Shown: positions 35,529-48,287, counted from the stretch's first letter. The stretch: 64,000 bases of DNA from Hyaloraphidium curvatum (GCA_025558095.1 JAIVFI010000014.1:248001-312000); one strand, 5' to 3'. Program-made: numbers and translations. The notes: generated by a model from the letters alone, not told the origin.

Positions 35529-36440
35529 TGTTTGGACGGGCCTTAGCGTTTCGCAGACGAAAAGCTCTAATATAAGGCGCGCGACTTGGCGTCCCGATTC
35601 TCGACTCCCTCTCACGCCCAGGTACGTCCGATCCTGCCGCCGGCGCCAGGCGCCAGCATCCTGGATGGGCTTGGCGAGGGAATGCCGCGCGATGGACGCG
35701 TCGGAGCCGCCCTTCGGCCGCGGCGCGGCGCCCAGCGGCTCCCCCGGCGCCTTTCGGGAGCCATTCCGGACCCCACCGGGCCGACGGCGCGGCCGCAGGC
35801 CAAGATCGAGTCGGCTACATCCATGCCGATACTTTCGGATGCCTGGCGATAGCTCGGCGGCGCGAATTAATTGCGCGGCTGGGGGATCCCGCTGGGGTCC
35901 CGGGGCCGGCTCACATCGTGGCGGCCGCTGCACAACGAATCGCGGCCGCAGCATGCCCCTATGCTGCGACGTGGATTTGATGCTGTCGATGGACCTGTTG
36001 CCGGCCGCCTCGCCGCGACCTGCGCCCTTCTCTCTCTCTGATTCTGACTCGTTTTCCCGTTTCCTCCATCCCCCTCGGTCTTCAACCAACCTGCTACGGT
36101 TGCCCTCGGCGCTTCAGCAATAGAAGCGGGAGAGAGATTACGTTGCAAGACTGACAAGAATCGTCAAGTTTTGGCCCTGTGGGTGAAACCCTCCAGGGGT
36201 GTCGGTCTGCCGCCGTGAGAAGCGTGGCTCACGCCTTCCATCCCAATCGCCTTGCAACTGCCTTCGATGCATCTGCCGCATACTTTGAACTCATAGGCCG
36301 GCGCTCATGATCACTGTGAGGCCGTTGGGGATAAGGTGCGGCGTCTCGACGACACTGTAGGGGTGTGAAGAAGGCGGCGATGGCTGAGGTTCGTCGCCAA
36401 CCGATTCGGATCCTCCTTTGCTGACATGATGCCGCTCCGT
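35529..36440. other. Intergenic region, no gene seen
   Basis: About 0.9 kb between RRF and the Pumilio gene, both reading away from it. A tctctctctctga tract lies near 36035. First exons and promoter of the Pumilio gene may be here, for example around 36380, but no exon can be supported. Confidence 0.35.
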
Positions 36441-36445
36441 TCTAC

Positions 36446-39186
36446 ATGATGCGTATCATTCTACTCTGCGGGACGCCTGGGAGCAGGCGGAGACGCATTT
36501 GGATGCACCGAAGGATGAGGCGGAGTTTGCGGAAGGGAAGCCCGCTACCAGGAAATCCGGACCGATGCGCAACCAGAATGGGCAACCGAAGGAGTCAGAC
36601 AAATCCAATGCCGGGGATGCTCCGTCGGGAGTACCGACGATGCGCCAGATGAAGCGCAACCCGGGCGAGGCGGAGATGGATGCCTTGTTTTCCTCGACCG
36701 AGACGTTGACCATTGACGAGGGCCTTGACGATATCACGACTCTGGCTCCACCGAGTTTGCCTGGCGTTCCGTGAGTCTGACAGTGGCTGCTCGCCGTGCT
36801 CGTCTAAGCGCACTCTTTGGCTGCAGTGCAAGCGGTGCCTTTGTGCCACCCCAGTTCGGTTACGTTCTGCAAGCTCCGGGCATGGTTCCTCAGCCTATCG
36901 CAGGGATGGGCCTGCAGCCGTATCCGTACTCAGTGCAGAACGCCGTTTTTCTGCAAGCGGCGCCTCCCATGGGCCCTTTCCCTGGAGCGGGCTTCGAGGG
37001 CGTTCAGTACGCATCCGATCTCCAGACTCAAGGGCAGCAGTTCCGGAGGTACCCAGTGGCAATCGACCCTCGGTTTCAGGTGCCCCAGCAGTTTGCAAGG
37101 CAAACGACTCTGGTGGGGCTTTCCTTTCGTTCCAGCGGGGGACTTTGCTAAGAGCCTACCCGACTACAGGTGAATTTGAACGCCGTTGCTCCCGTCGAGA
37201 AGGCGCGGCAAGCACAGCGGTCAGCTATGCAGCAGTGGTCACAGCCTTACAACCCCATGGCGTCGCCTCCGTCGGGCTACGGGATGGCAGGACCGCAGGG
37301 GTTCGTACCTGGGTCGGGCGCTGCTTTCACGGGGATGATGAGCGGTTTGTTAATTTCCGGTCGTATTGCTCATGTGCTCATGTGCACCTCACCTCACCGC
37401 AGGTATGTTTTCTAGCCCCGCCGCTCGGCGCCCATTTCCGGGGGAGAATCGGCGCGAGGGACAGCAAGAGAGGAAGAATCGTGCCTCTGGAAGCAGCGGC
37501 AATCGGAGCATCAGCGGGTGGGTTGCACGCTGTCGCTACATGTCGGCCTTTGCTGACTGTATTGCTTTAGGGGACCAAGTGTAGTGCAAGGCCAATTGGC
37601 ATCGACGGGAGGCGTCCAGGGAGGGGTATGCCGCTTCTTCCGGCAAGGCCACTGCAAGTTCGAAGATCGGTGCCGCTACTCGCACGACATGGCCCGCGCA
37701 CCGGGCGACAGCTTTGCTCAGTTTCAGGGACCTGGAAGCTCGTACCCTGGCATCGGCATTGCCTACAACCCGTCGGGCATGCCCATGCCATACGCGATGC
37801 AGCCTCAGTACGCTGCGCCTTTCCAGGGATCAGGCTTTGGAATGGGAGCACCGGCGCATGGAAGGCAGCGCTCAGACGGCTCCCACCACCACGGTCACAA
37901 GTCTCGGCAGGCCTCCGAAGAAGGTGCGCTGCAGACATGCGACGTTGCTGGTCATGCTCACCAGCTTCATTCCACAGCACGCTTCGTCAACGCCGAGGTG
38001 TCGACTTTCGTCGGTGAGATCCACAACCTGTGCAAAGACCAGTTCGGCTGCCGGTTTCTGCAACGCAAGTTGGAAGAAGGAGCGGGCAACGATCGGGAGC
38101 TCATTTTTACCGAGGTCTATGATCATTTCAACGATCTGATGACGGGTAAGGACCCTGCAAACGCGGCTGATGGGAACCATGCTAAAGGGCACCCGTAGAT
38201 CCGTTTGGAAACTACCTGTGCCAGAAGATGATCGAAGTCGCCACGGATGCGCAGAAGAGCACGATCGTTGACAAAGTCGGACCGGAATTGGTGAACATTT
38301 CGTTGAACATGCACGGGACGCGGGCGGTGCAGAAGCTGATCGAAAACTTGACCCTACCGGCGCACGTAAGGACGGCCAATGGGGTTTTCCATGAGCTTGT
38401 CTGACGCGCCCCAAAGATTCGTGTCGCCGTGAACTACATGAGCCAAAGCGTCGTGACTCTGATCAAGGACCTTAATGGAAACCACGTCATTCAGAAATGT
38501 CTGAAAACTCTGTTGCACGAGGACAACGAGGTGGGTTAGTTGGCTGGTGGTCAAGCCACCGCCCTGACCCTTCGGCAGTTCATATTTAGGGCGGTCACCG
38601 ACCACTGCTTGGAGGTTGCATGCCACAAGCACGGTTGCTGCGTCCTGCAGCGCTGCTTGGACGACTCGTCCGAAGTGCAAAAGGAGCTGCTGGTCCGCGA
38701 GATTACTTATCATGCTCTGCAACTGGTCAAGGACCAGTTTGGCAACTACGTCGTTCAGTATGTATTGGACCTTGGGGACCCTACCTTCGTCCTTCCTATG
38801 CTGCGTCAGTTCGTGAACTTCGTTCCGGAGCTGAGCATGCAAAAGCACAGTTCGAACGCCATCGAAAAAGTAAGGATCATCTGCGATCTTCCTTAGCTCT
38901 TCTCACACGCGTGCCCTCCAGTCAATCAAGATTGCTGACCCCGAGATGAGGTCTACCTTCATTGGAGAGCTGTTGGCGCCGGAGCGATTCGAGCTGCTGG
39001 TCCGCGACCAGTACGCCAACTTTGTCATCCAAACGGCACTCGAGTACGCCGACCCGTTCCAGCGACGCAAGGTACACCGAATGCGGACGTCAGCGTTCGT
39101 GCTTCTAACGTGTTTTGCAGCTCATTGAATTGATTACCCCTCTCCTCCAGGCAATGCGGAGCACGCCTTTTGGTAGGCACCTATGA
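36446..39186 (+). CDS. Pumilio-family (PUF) RNA-binding protein with CCCH zinc finger; start uncertain
   Basis: Many short exons. A Gln/Pro/Gly-rich N-terminal region (36.5-37.4 kb, with TETLTIDEGLDDITTLAPPS) leads to a CCCH finger, CRFFRQGHCKFEDRCRYSH (C-x7-C-x5-C-x3-H, near 37630). The PUF repeats follow: DQFGCRFLQRKLEEG, DPFGNYLCQKMIE, NMHGTRAVQKLIENL, DLNGNHVIQKCLKTL, HKHGCCVLQRCLDD, DQFGNYVVQYVLDL, MQKHSSNAIEK and DQYANFVIQTALEYAD, eight in all, as in classical Pumilio. It would bind UGUA-type 3' UTR elements and control mRNA decay or translation. The first exon is not placed. The frame ends in TPFGRHL at 39186, although a GT at 39173 could extend it. Confidence 0.88.
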
Positions 39187-39418
39187 AGCTTCAGGGAGTA
39201 TGCCGCTGATCGCTCGCTAAAGGAAAACGAATCACCAGCCGATATCCATCCGAGTTCCCGATCCTCGATACCTCATTCCCTGGCTTCCCGCCCGCAACCC
39301 ATCACATGATGATGCCCGGAGCCTATTCGTGATCGCCAAAGGGTGTCTGTAATGTATAGTGAGAGAAAAATCAGGCACTGGTATCGATTGGTATTGAGAA
39401 TACACCTGAACTGCTCTA

Positions 39419-41510
39419 CTACCGTACGGGAAGCAGATCGTCTGATCACGGGGGAAGAGAATGAGCGCGATCCTTACGGCGACGAACATTCCACCATACC
39501 TATCTTCAGGATCATGCGTACCGTCTCCGTCGATAGAGCAACAGCGCTGGTTGAAACCAGAAGCGGCTGCACGACATTCTCCTCCAGAATGTTCGTGATC
39601 ATGCCTTTGCGGACGTTTATGCCCGCAGTCTTCTCCCCCTTGGCGTGCCTGTTCCGCAGCTCCGTCACGATGGCGATGGGGTTCAGACCCGCGTTCTCGG
39701 CGAGTGTGGTCGGGATGACTTCGAGCGCCTCGGCATATGCCTGGAAGCAGTATGCTTCCATGCCGGTGAGAGTCTTTGCGTACTGCATCATCTTCTGCGA
39801 CACCTCGATCTCGGGCGCGCCTCCACCGGCGATCAGAGCCCTGAAAAGACTGTGAGCCAGCAAACTCGACGGCAACCCGACGTCGGTTACCTCTGCTTCA
39901 CGAGACACCGAATAACGCACAGTGCGTCGTGGAGACTGCGCTCCGCCTCTTCAAGCACCAGGTTGTTGGCGCCGCGTATGAGAACCGACACCGTTTTGCC
40001 GGGGTTCTTGACCCCGGTGATCTTGACCACCTTGGAACCCGAAAGGCTGACTTCTTCCACCGTCTCGGCGTAGCCAAGCTTGTCCTCCGTGAACGAGTCA
40101 ATGTCCGCGATCGGCTTGCAGCCCAAGGTCTTCAAAATGCGAGGTCAGCCATGGGTGCTGAAGGCTATTCGTCGCAGCGCACCTTGCAGATGAACTCGAC
40201 CTCGTCGCGCTCAATGTCCTTGACGACCATGATCTTGAGCTTGGAGAGGAAGTGGAGGCTCAGGTCCGTCACCGCGTCGCGGAGAATGGACTTCTGAATG
40301 AGGATGACGTTGCAACCGGACTTCTTGATTGTCTTGACGATGTTGAGCAAGTAGGTCCTCTCCTCCTTCAGAATCTTATCCATTTGCCGGTAGTCGTTCA
40401 CGACGATCTGGTTCTCCATCTGCGAAACTCGCGTCAGCCACAGACAAATGCTGTCCTGGACAGAAACGTACATCCGGCTTGGGCGGCGACAGCTGGAACT
40501 GGATGAGCGCGACCTTGGCCTTTTCCATCCTGGTGGGGCCTCCGGCGGACGACTGAGCCGTCTGTGTCATGACGATGCCATCCACGAGCTCCGTGTCGTC
40601 AATGGTCCCCCCCAACTTCTGCACCAGGCGAATGTCCTTCAGGTCCACGTTGTTGGCGACGGCGGGGTTTATGACCCGCAGAACGGCGTCCACTGCGATC
40701 GGAGCCAGGAGACTGGAGTACTGTGACACGATCTTGGAGCTCAACGATGTCACCGCAGACTTGAGCAGCGACTCCCTGTCCGACAGGTCCACCTTCGTGG
40801 ACATGTCGGTGAGGAACTCGACGGCCTTGTACGACGCCCGTTGAAACGCGTCCGCGATCGTCGTAGGATGAATGCCTGTGACGGGGTGTGAGCACGGTCC
40901 CCTGCGGGTTTGGGCGTTCCGAACCGACCCTTTTCGAGCAGCTTCTCCACGGCGGTCAGCAAACTCCCGGCAAGAACCACCACGGAGGTCGTCCCGTCTC
41001 CAGCCTCCACGTCCTGCGCCGCGGACAGATCCACCAGCATCTTCGCCGCCGGGTGAAGCACCGACATTTGCTTCAGGATGGTTGCGCCGTCGTTGGTGAT
41101 CAGAACCTCCCCGTCCGCAGTTTGGATCTAGTGCCAGGAGCGCGCGAAAAGAACGCAATGATCGAGAGCAGCAAGCGGTGGCGGCATCGCGCGCGTTTGG
41201 GCCGGGGGCACGTCCGTGAGCGCCGGGCAGAAAAGGGCGACCCGACGCGTTCCCACCATCTTGTCCATCCCGCGCGGTCCCAAGCTCGTCCGTACAGCAT
41301 CGGCAACAGCTGAGTCGATTTTAATTCGGGCGTGGCCGGCGGACGCGTTCAGCGCGGTTCAACCGGGAGGGCACCCCTGGCAGTACCTTTCGCGGCGACG
41401 ATGTTGCTCATGCGCACCTCGGCCGGCTTCTCCTTGTCCCGGAAGACGCCGGCAGATCCGGCGCCTTTCGATGCGGCCGCCGGGGCCGGCGCTGCCGCTG
41501 CGGTGGCCAT
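39419..41510 (-). CDS. CCT4: T-complex protein 1 subunit delta (CCT4)
   Basis: A subunit of the cytosolic CCT/TRiC chaperonin that folds actin and tubulin. Read from ATG 41510 ([18 protein letters not shown]) through about eight exons to the stop at 39419. Seen: [33 protein letters not shown] (ATP-binding), [69 protein letters not shown] and [15 protein letters not shown]. The delta subunit is indicated by the [19 protein letters not shown] stretch and overall order. The last exon, DDLLPVR, lies across an intron from RMILKI. It is divergent from AP-3 sigma, 125 bp between starts. Confidence 0.95.
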
Positions 41511-41635
41511 GGCGCGGGGAGGAAACGAAAGGACAGGAAACGAGGTTGTGGTGATCGCACGCGCGGACTCGCGCGGTCCTCACTCCTGCCCGCTCTGCTC
41601 GCCAAGGACCTGCTTCAGCTCAAGACGCGTCAAGA

Positions 41636-42171
41636 ATGATCAGGTACGCGTCTTTGACCACGTCTCGCGCTGCCACGGTCTTTTCCGACGCCGTTCGGAC
41701 AGGCACGTCTACATCTTCAACACGTCGGGCAAGCCCCGGCTGGTTCAGAACTACGTCCAGATGGACACGGCTGCGACCCAGGAGCTCATGAGGACCATCT
41801 TTGCGCTCGTTGCCCGGCGCCCGGACAGCGCCTGCAACTTCCTGGAGACCAGCGGGATCAGACTGCTGGACGGCGACCACAAGATCATCTATCGCCACTA
41901 CGCGACCCTGTACTTTGTGTTCGTGGTCGACAGCTCCGAGAGCGAGCTCGGTATTCTGGACCTTATCCAGGTCTTTGTGGAGACACTGGACCGGACGTTC
42001 GAAAACGTCTGCGAACTGGACCTCATCTTTTCGTTCACCGAAGTCCACTACATCCTGAACGAGGTCATTGCCGGTGGCCTCGTCGTGAACATGATAAGCT
42101 CGAGCCTGTCGCAGCAGATTCAGGCCCACCAGAAGGCCGCGGGATTCTCGGGGCGATCTAGTTCGTCATAG
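41636..42171 (+). CDS. APS3: AP-3 adaptor complex sigma subunit
   Basis: The small subunit of the AP-3 coat, which sorts cargo from Golgi/endosome to vacuole. Exons 41636-41643 (8 bp: Met-Ile and part of Arg) and 41703-42171 give 158 residues starting MIRHVYIFNTSGKPRLVQNY. IYRHYATLYFVFVVDSSESE, LDLIQVFVETLDRTFENVCE and LDLIFSFTEVHYILNEVI match the AP-3 sigma (not AP-1 or AP-2) pattern. The tiny first exon makes the start dependent on splice prediction. It ends 26 bp from the convergent desaturase gene. Confidence 0.93.
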
Positions 42172-42197
42172 CCCGCAGTGGGCACAAATACTCGGTT

Positions 42198-43876
42198 CTA
42201 CTCTTTCTTCGGATCCTGCCCGAGCTCTCGAAGGTGGTTCCAATGGGTATAGAACGCCTCGCCGAAGGTGACCTGTGCGCGGACGTGAGCAGCTGGAATC
42301 GGCAGTTGCGCAACGTGCCCACCTTGGCGTTGTACGGGACGTCAAACTCCTTGCACGCGGCTTTGACGATGGGCGCGATTTCCGGGTAGTAGTACTGGTT
42401 CACTCCCGGGAACAAGTGGTGGACGACCTGGATTCGCCAGATCAATCGCGGCCGCCCGAGAACCGCCCTCGGACGTACCTGGTAATTCAAGGCTCCCGAC
42501 GCCAAGGTCCAGAACGTGGAGTCGTGACCGTAATCCTGCGAAGTGAGGATCTGGTGGACAGCCCAATCGTTTGCCATCCGCCCGTCCTTGTCGGGCAAGG
42601 GCCAGTCGACGTCTGATAGTGGGGTCAGACTCCGTTCTAGACTGCGCAGGGGTTGCGACGCCTACCGGTAACGACGTGGTTCACCTGGAAGAGCACAGCG
42701 AGCCAGTAGCTCGACATGGCATCCGCCACCGCCGTCAGGAAGAGGACCTTCCAAAGCGGAAGGAAGAAGGCCGGCAGCACGACCCGGTGCAGCACCCAGA
42801 AGACCTTGCCTCCCCAGAACTGCACGTTCTGGCCCTGTGAGGGCTCATTCACCCTGATCGTGTCGTTCCGCTTCTGGACGTAGAGCAGCTGCGGGTCCTG
42901 CACGCGGGTCTTGACAGCGAGGAACGCGTAGAGCAGAGGCACGAACAGCTCCTGGTTCTTGTAATTGGAGTACCAAGACTGCGAGGGCTTGATTCGCCGC
43001 ACGTCCGGATCGCTCGTGACAACGTCCGGATCCGCGTTGGCGATGTTCGTATAAGGGTGGTGGCCCAGGATGTGCTGGTACGTCCAGTTCAGGAACGACG
43101 CCCCGTTCAGGAAGTCATGGGTCGCGCCAAGGAAGTCCCACACCATCGGCGAGTGCGTGAACGAGAAGTGGGACGAGTCGTGCATGGGAATCAGGCCGAG
43201 CTGGAGGCATACGAGCCGTCAAGCCTCGGCATGGAAGTGCCGGCGCAGCGACCCACGAGAGCACATCCCCACCCGAGCAGCACCGCCAAGACAGTCTGGA
43301 CGGGGAGGTTGTTCCGGAGCGGCCCGTAGAAGAATTGTAGGTAGTACGTTCCGAGAATGAGACCGTAGACGGCGAGGTACCTGCCCACGATGGGCCAGGC
43401 AAACTTCGGGTCCTGCTTGGTGTCCTTGAAGTACTGCGCGACGCGGGCCTTGATGGCGCGGTGGAACTCGTTGGGTTCGGGGAACACGGGCAGCTCGTTG
43501 GTCACGAGATCCCCGATGTAGAATTTGCTGCCGCGGCGCGAATGTGAGACCGCATCGCACCCGTTGGAGTGCAAACCTTGCGTACCTGAGTACCGGAGCC
43601 GCCACGGCGTCGTCGTGGTAAGATTCGAACGACTCGGTGACGTCCCGCCCCGCGGCAGCGAGTAGCGCAGCCCTCCCGCCTACGGCCTCCACTGAGCGTT
43701 CCATTCGATAAAAGAGCAATCCATGTCGCCTTACCAGGGTGCCGCGATATGAAATCGGTCACGTCATACACCTTGCCACGGATCGCGAGGTACAGCGAGT
43801 CCGGCCGGTTGTGCTCCGCGAGTTCCTGCCAGGTGAACTGCCGTTTCCCGGCCTTGATCCCGTTCGCTCCAACCAT
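42198..43876 (-). CDS. Cytochrome b5-fused front-end fatty acid desaturase (Delta5/Delta6 family)
   Basis: Inserts double bonds between the carboxyl end and an existing double bond of polyunsaturated fatty acids, in the ER. Read from ATG 43876. The N-terminal cytochrome b5 domain has [17 protein letters not shown] and [14 protein letters not shown] (heme His). Histidine boxes: [16 protein letters not shown] and QVVHHLFPG, where the Gln in place of the first His marks front-end desaturases. The Gln-Val joint is made by an intron. The final exon gives [20 protein letters not shown]. Regiospecificity cannot be told from sequence. It is divergent from NAA10 with 137 bp between starts. Confidence 0.9.
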
Positions 43877-44013
43877 GCCTCCGGCCAGGTGGGGCGAGCA
43901 ACCGCTCCGTCAATGAGCAATCCGAGGGTGGCGGCGCAGAAGTTGGGGCCGCCGCCAAGCAAGTTCAGGCTCCCCGCGTAAAGCCCTTGTTTTCCTGCTC
44001 GCACGACGCGACG

Positions 44014-44742
44014 ATGGTGACCGTCCGATTGGCTCGACCGGAGGATCTGCCTGCGATGCAGGCGTGCAACCTGCTCAACTTGCCGGAGAACTACCAGCTC
44101 AAGTACTAGTGCGTGTTCTCCGATACCCGACCTTGACATCAGAGGAGCTAACCGGACCGCTTCCATCGCAGCATGTACCACGCGTTATCGTGGCCTCAAT
44201 TGAGTTACGTTGCGGAGGACTCCAAGGGGCGGATAGTGGGATACGTTCTGGCCAAGATGTGGGATGCTCCGCGACTCGTGTCTCGCCCTCGACTAATGAA
44301 GCGTTCAGGGAGGAGGAGGGCGGCGAGGCACCACACGGACACATCACTTCTCTCTCCGTGATGAGGACGTACCGGCGGCTAGGGCTGGCAGAACGGCTGA
44401 TGCAGGCTTCCCGTGAGCCGGCCTCGCGAATCTACAAGCATCACCTCAGGCTAACGCGACAGCCTCGACAGAACAAGCCATGGTCAACATCTTTGACGCC
44501 CATTACGTTTCCCTACACGTCCGCAAGTCGAACCGGGCCGCGCTGCATCTTTACCGGGACACTTTGGGCTTTGGTGTTAGCGAAGTGGAGAAGAAGTACT
44601 ATGCGGATGGAGAGGACGCCTAGTAAGAGCTTGCTGGGGTCGCCTCGGGGAAAAGGGTTGACGATCCTTTTACCATAGCGCGTGCAAGAAGTGGTTCAAA
44701 ACGCCAAAGGATCCGAAAGAAGCCGCGAGCATTGCGAAGTGA
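44014..44742 (+). CDS. NAA10: N-alpha-acetyltransferase catalytic subunit Naa10 (Ard1)
   Basis: The catalytic subunit of NatA, which acetylates nascent N-termini on ribosomes. The first exon is 44014-44108 and the second starts at 44172 after a 63-bp intron; three more exons follow, to 44742. Spliced sequence reads [60 protein letters not shown] (acetyl-CoA-binding R-x-x-G-x-A), [20 protein letters not shown] and [13 protein letters not shown]. Unlike animal Naa10 it has no long acidic tail; it ends [20 protein letters not shown]. It ends 22 bp from the convergent NAD synthetase gene. Confidence 0.94.
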
Positions 44743-44764
44743 GGGAGGAAACTCTATTTGTGGC

Positions 44765-47485
44765 TCATTCAGTCTTTTTGGCATCCTTCTCGGCCTCTGC
44801 TGCCGCCTGGTCGATCTTGTCGAACTGCCATTTCCACGACGACGGGTAGAGGAACGGCCGGAGGTCGAAACGATTGTCATCGGGAGAGTACGATTCTGTG
44901 GCACGTCAGCGAGGAAGCCTGGCGCGCGGTGGCGAGGGCTCACCGCAATGAAGGGACGGCGTGAGGACTGTCATCTTGTGGCGGTTGATAGAGTAGTAGA
45001 AGAAGAAGCGCTTCACTTTGGTCGCGATCTGAATTGCGCCGTTAGCCATTGGGCGAGGATGGGCTTTCGCTGACTTCACCTCGGTCGGGCTGAACATTGA
45101 CCCCCAGTCCGAGAGCAGCTTGCCAAACATGGTGTAGGGCCCACTCATCTGCACTTTCCGGAGACGACCAAAGACGGAGAGCTCGGCATAGGTCATCCCC
45201 ATGTCGGCCTCGTCCGTCTGGGTGTACGTTTCCGTGATCGGCTCGAGCTCCGCGGTAGGAGGCGCGTCCAGAAAGCTACGGATAGGCCGTAAGCAGCTGT
45301 GCGGAGCACATAAGGCGTCCGATGCAGCGTACGAACCCGTCAAGCATAGGCAACCCGTAGTCATCGCGAGCGAAGCCGATGAAACCCCGCAGATCGATCT
45401 TGCTGATTGCGCCGATTGGGTTCAGGTCCGCACTCGAACAGTCGTACTTGGTGAGGTAGCCTCGCAAACTTCGAGCAGTCAGCGTCGATGAAGGGATCCC
45501 GGTACCGCTCTTACCTCTCGTCGACGTTACCCGTACCCAAAACCAAAAGCGAACCCTGGCGTCCCCGCACCCAGAGCAGGAGCTGCGCGAAGAGGTACGA
45601 CAGCACCATGCGGATCCGAGCCTGCACGTTCTGCATGGCCTGGTTCTCTCCGAAGGTGCCCCCGTGCGTCCTGAATTGCGGCGTCTTTCCAGTGATGAGA
45701 GTAAAGACACCGAGGATGGCATCGACGACAGTGTCGATGCTCAGGGTGAGGTGGTACGCTCCGATCTTGGCCGCGAGGTCCGCCGCGCGCTGCTTCGTGT
45801 CGTTGCTCGAGTTCTTGGAACCCATGTAAATGGTGTGGAGGATGCGACTGACAACCGATCAGATCGAATCGGCGGCTTTCCCAGGCGACTCACTTGCAAA
45901 ACTCGGTGGGATCCGTGGGCACGTAGTCCGTCCCAGCTTCGCCAACCACAGCTCTGGCGTCTGCCAACACTTGCTTGTCTACGTGATCAGAGTCAGACTC
46001 GCGGACGAGCCGAACATCAGTCACCACATGCCTCCTTTGCCGACAGCCTTGACGACCTGGCGGCACATGGAGAACACCAGAAGAGCAACGGCGCAGGAAT
46101 CCACGCCGCCACTGAGCGGGATGAAGAAACCCCCAGCCTTGGCCCGACGGAGATAGTCCCACAACCAGCAAGCAGGACCGAGGCTTCCCGATTTCGATCA
46201 AGCCCTTCGCTTGCGGTCGAGACACGCGCCTCACCTGATTTCCTCTTCCGGAGTAGGAATGGTCACCGGGATCGGCTTGGACGGTAGCGTGTCCCCGGCA
46301 AGATTCGGGTCGGCCGACGACAACGAGATGTCTGCCTTCACCCGAGGATAGGCAGGTGAAGCAGCGGCTTGCATGGATCTGCTGTAGTGAGCTCCTCGGG
46401 CGGCACGAACGTCCTCGATATCAATCGTGGCTGTGATGACTTCCTAGGATGATCGATACACCCGTCAACCGTGGAAAGCTGTGTCACGGATGCGGGGCCA
46501 AACCCACCACATCCGTCAGAGAGAACTGGGAAGCTTGCGCGACCACGTTCCCGTTGACGGCAATCATTGAACTTCCGTCGTAATAGAGCCGATCGGCGTC
46601 ACACCCCTGCAAGTTGGCATACAGGTAGACACCTCCACACTTCTGGCTCGCGCTCCTGATCAGATCAAGCCGCTTCCCCAGTTTTCGCAGCTCCCAGTGG
46701 GATCCGCTGCTGTTGACGATGATCTCTACGCCGTCGAGGCTCATGGGGATATGCGGGCTCGACGGCGTGAAGAGCTCTTCGCACAGCTCCGTGCCGACAA
46801 CAGTGTCCACGGTCGATATGACGCCGTCCCCGAAAGGCACAGTTTCCTGGCCGGTGATCGCGCGGATCATCCGGGGAAGGTAGTGCTCCTCCACCTGGCG
46901 GATCTTGGTCCACGCCGTGAACCAGCGCGCCTCGCGGTAATTCCCGTCGTTCGCGAGCCACAGCTTGGGGCGAATGAGCAGAACCTTGCCATTGAGCAGG
47001 AACAGGCGGCAGTTGTACTTGACGCCCTTGTGGGCGACAGGCCTGGAAGCGCACAGTCAGCTTCCGTGGGAGCTAGTTGAAACGAAGTGCGGGCAAGACG
47101 CACATGCCGACGTCAATGAGAATGTCGCGAGCGTCTTCCGACTGTAGAATTCGCGCCAAGACCTCCCATGAATGCAGGTACGTGTCGCCTGGTGGTGCGG
47201 CGACACGTCAGCGCCTCATTCCACCCCCCGCGTGCCCTTTCGAGCCGTGCCTTCGAGGAAGTGATCGCTGCAGCCGTATCCCCTGTTTCCACATCGTACG
47301 ATTAGCATGGAAGCATCACATAGGCTCCGGGACACTTGCGTGATTTCGAGCTCCGGCCCCGCACGGAGCTTCGCACCCCGGCTCTTGGCGACGCGAATGC
47401 TCTCCAGGATCCGCTCCAGGTTCCCATTGAAATCCAATGCCCACTGATCCAGCTGCGCAACGGCGACGGTAATGAGGTGGCCCAT
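44765..47485 (-). CDS. QNS1: Glutamine-dependent NAD+ synthetase
   Basis: Makes NAD+ from deamido-NAD+, with ammonia supplied by its own glutaminase domain. Read from ATG 47485 through many exons. The N-terminal nitrilase-type glutaminase has [20 protein letters not shown], the lysine region [30 protein letters not shown] (catalytic Cys) and [12 protein letters not shown]. The synthetase half has [20 protein letters not shown] (P-loop), [28 protein letters not shown] and [20 protein letters not shown]. The C-terminus KKTE lies at 44768-44779. Both domains appear complete. It is divergent from SmE, 123 bp between starts. Confidence 0.95.
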
Positions 47486-47608
47486 CGCGCGAAGGACTCG
47501 CAGGGACAATGCCGAACAAATCCCTTGGCGCAGAATCGACTGCAACGGCCGCGTCTTCCTTCCCCTATCTCGCCGCGGGGTTTCCGCGACAGCATCTTTG
47601 CCGCAGCG

Positions 47609-48287
47609 ATGGCGACCAAAGTCCAGGTTTGGACGGTCGAGCGTCGCGAATCGGAACTTCAGTGACCGCGAGGTTCCCACATCTGCTGCGCTTCTCGCCC
47701 GTCAAAACGACACAATGACCAACAGCGTGTGATGGTTCAACCCATCGTGCGTGTCTCGTTTGCCTCTCGTCGATTGGACCCCTTGCTGACAGCCTGCTCG
47801 TCTGACCTGGGCCGGGATGCTGGTTTCGCGTTCTTGGCAACGATTTGCCCCTCCCACTGCCTTCAGAATCTTATCTTCCGGATGCTGCAAAGTGTCAGTT
47901 GAGCTTTGAATACCTGCTCCAAGTGGACTTGGAGCGTGGACGGGGACTGACACCGGTTCCCGTGTGTTGCTCTCCTCTTCAGAGAACACGCGTGTCGATT
48001 TGGCTGTTCGAGCAGACGGACACTCGGATAGAAGGGAAGATTATTGGATTCGACGAGTTCATGGTGGGAGGAGCGTGAGCAGGCGCTGTCTACCGCTCTC
48101 ACCGGTCTCCACGGCAGAACATGGTGATCGATGACGCTGAGGAGGTTTCGATGAAGGCGGAGGGCGGCCGGAAACAATTAGGGCGGATATTGCTAAAGGT
48201 CTGCGGCTTCTGAGCGACGCGTTCCTGGGGTTCTGATTCCTTTCGCTGCCACAGGGGGACAATATCACGCTAATTCAAAACGCATAG
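47609..48287 (+). CDS. SME1: Small nuclear ribonucleoprotein E (SmE)
   Basis: Part of the heptameric Sm ring of spliceosomal snRNPs. Six exons (47609-47626, 47726-47746, 47867-47893, 47983-48063, 48118-48198, 48255-48287) give 86 residues: [60 protein letters not shown] and [19 protein letters not shown] at the end. These fit the Sm1 and Sm2 motifs of SmE. Very small exons mean the gene is invisible to simple ORF finders. Its last 23 coding bases overlap the end of the Rb gene on the other strand. Confidence 0.95.
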
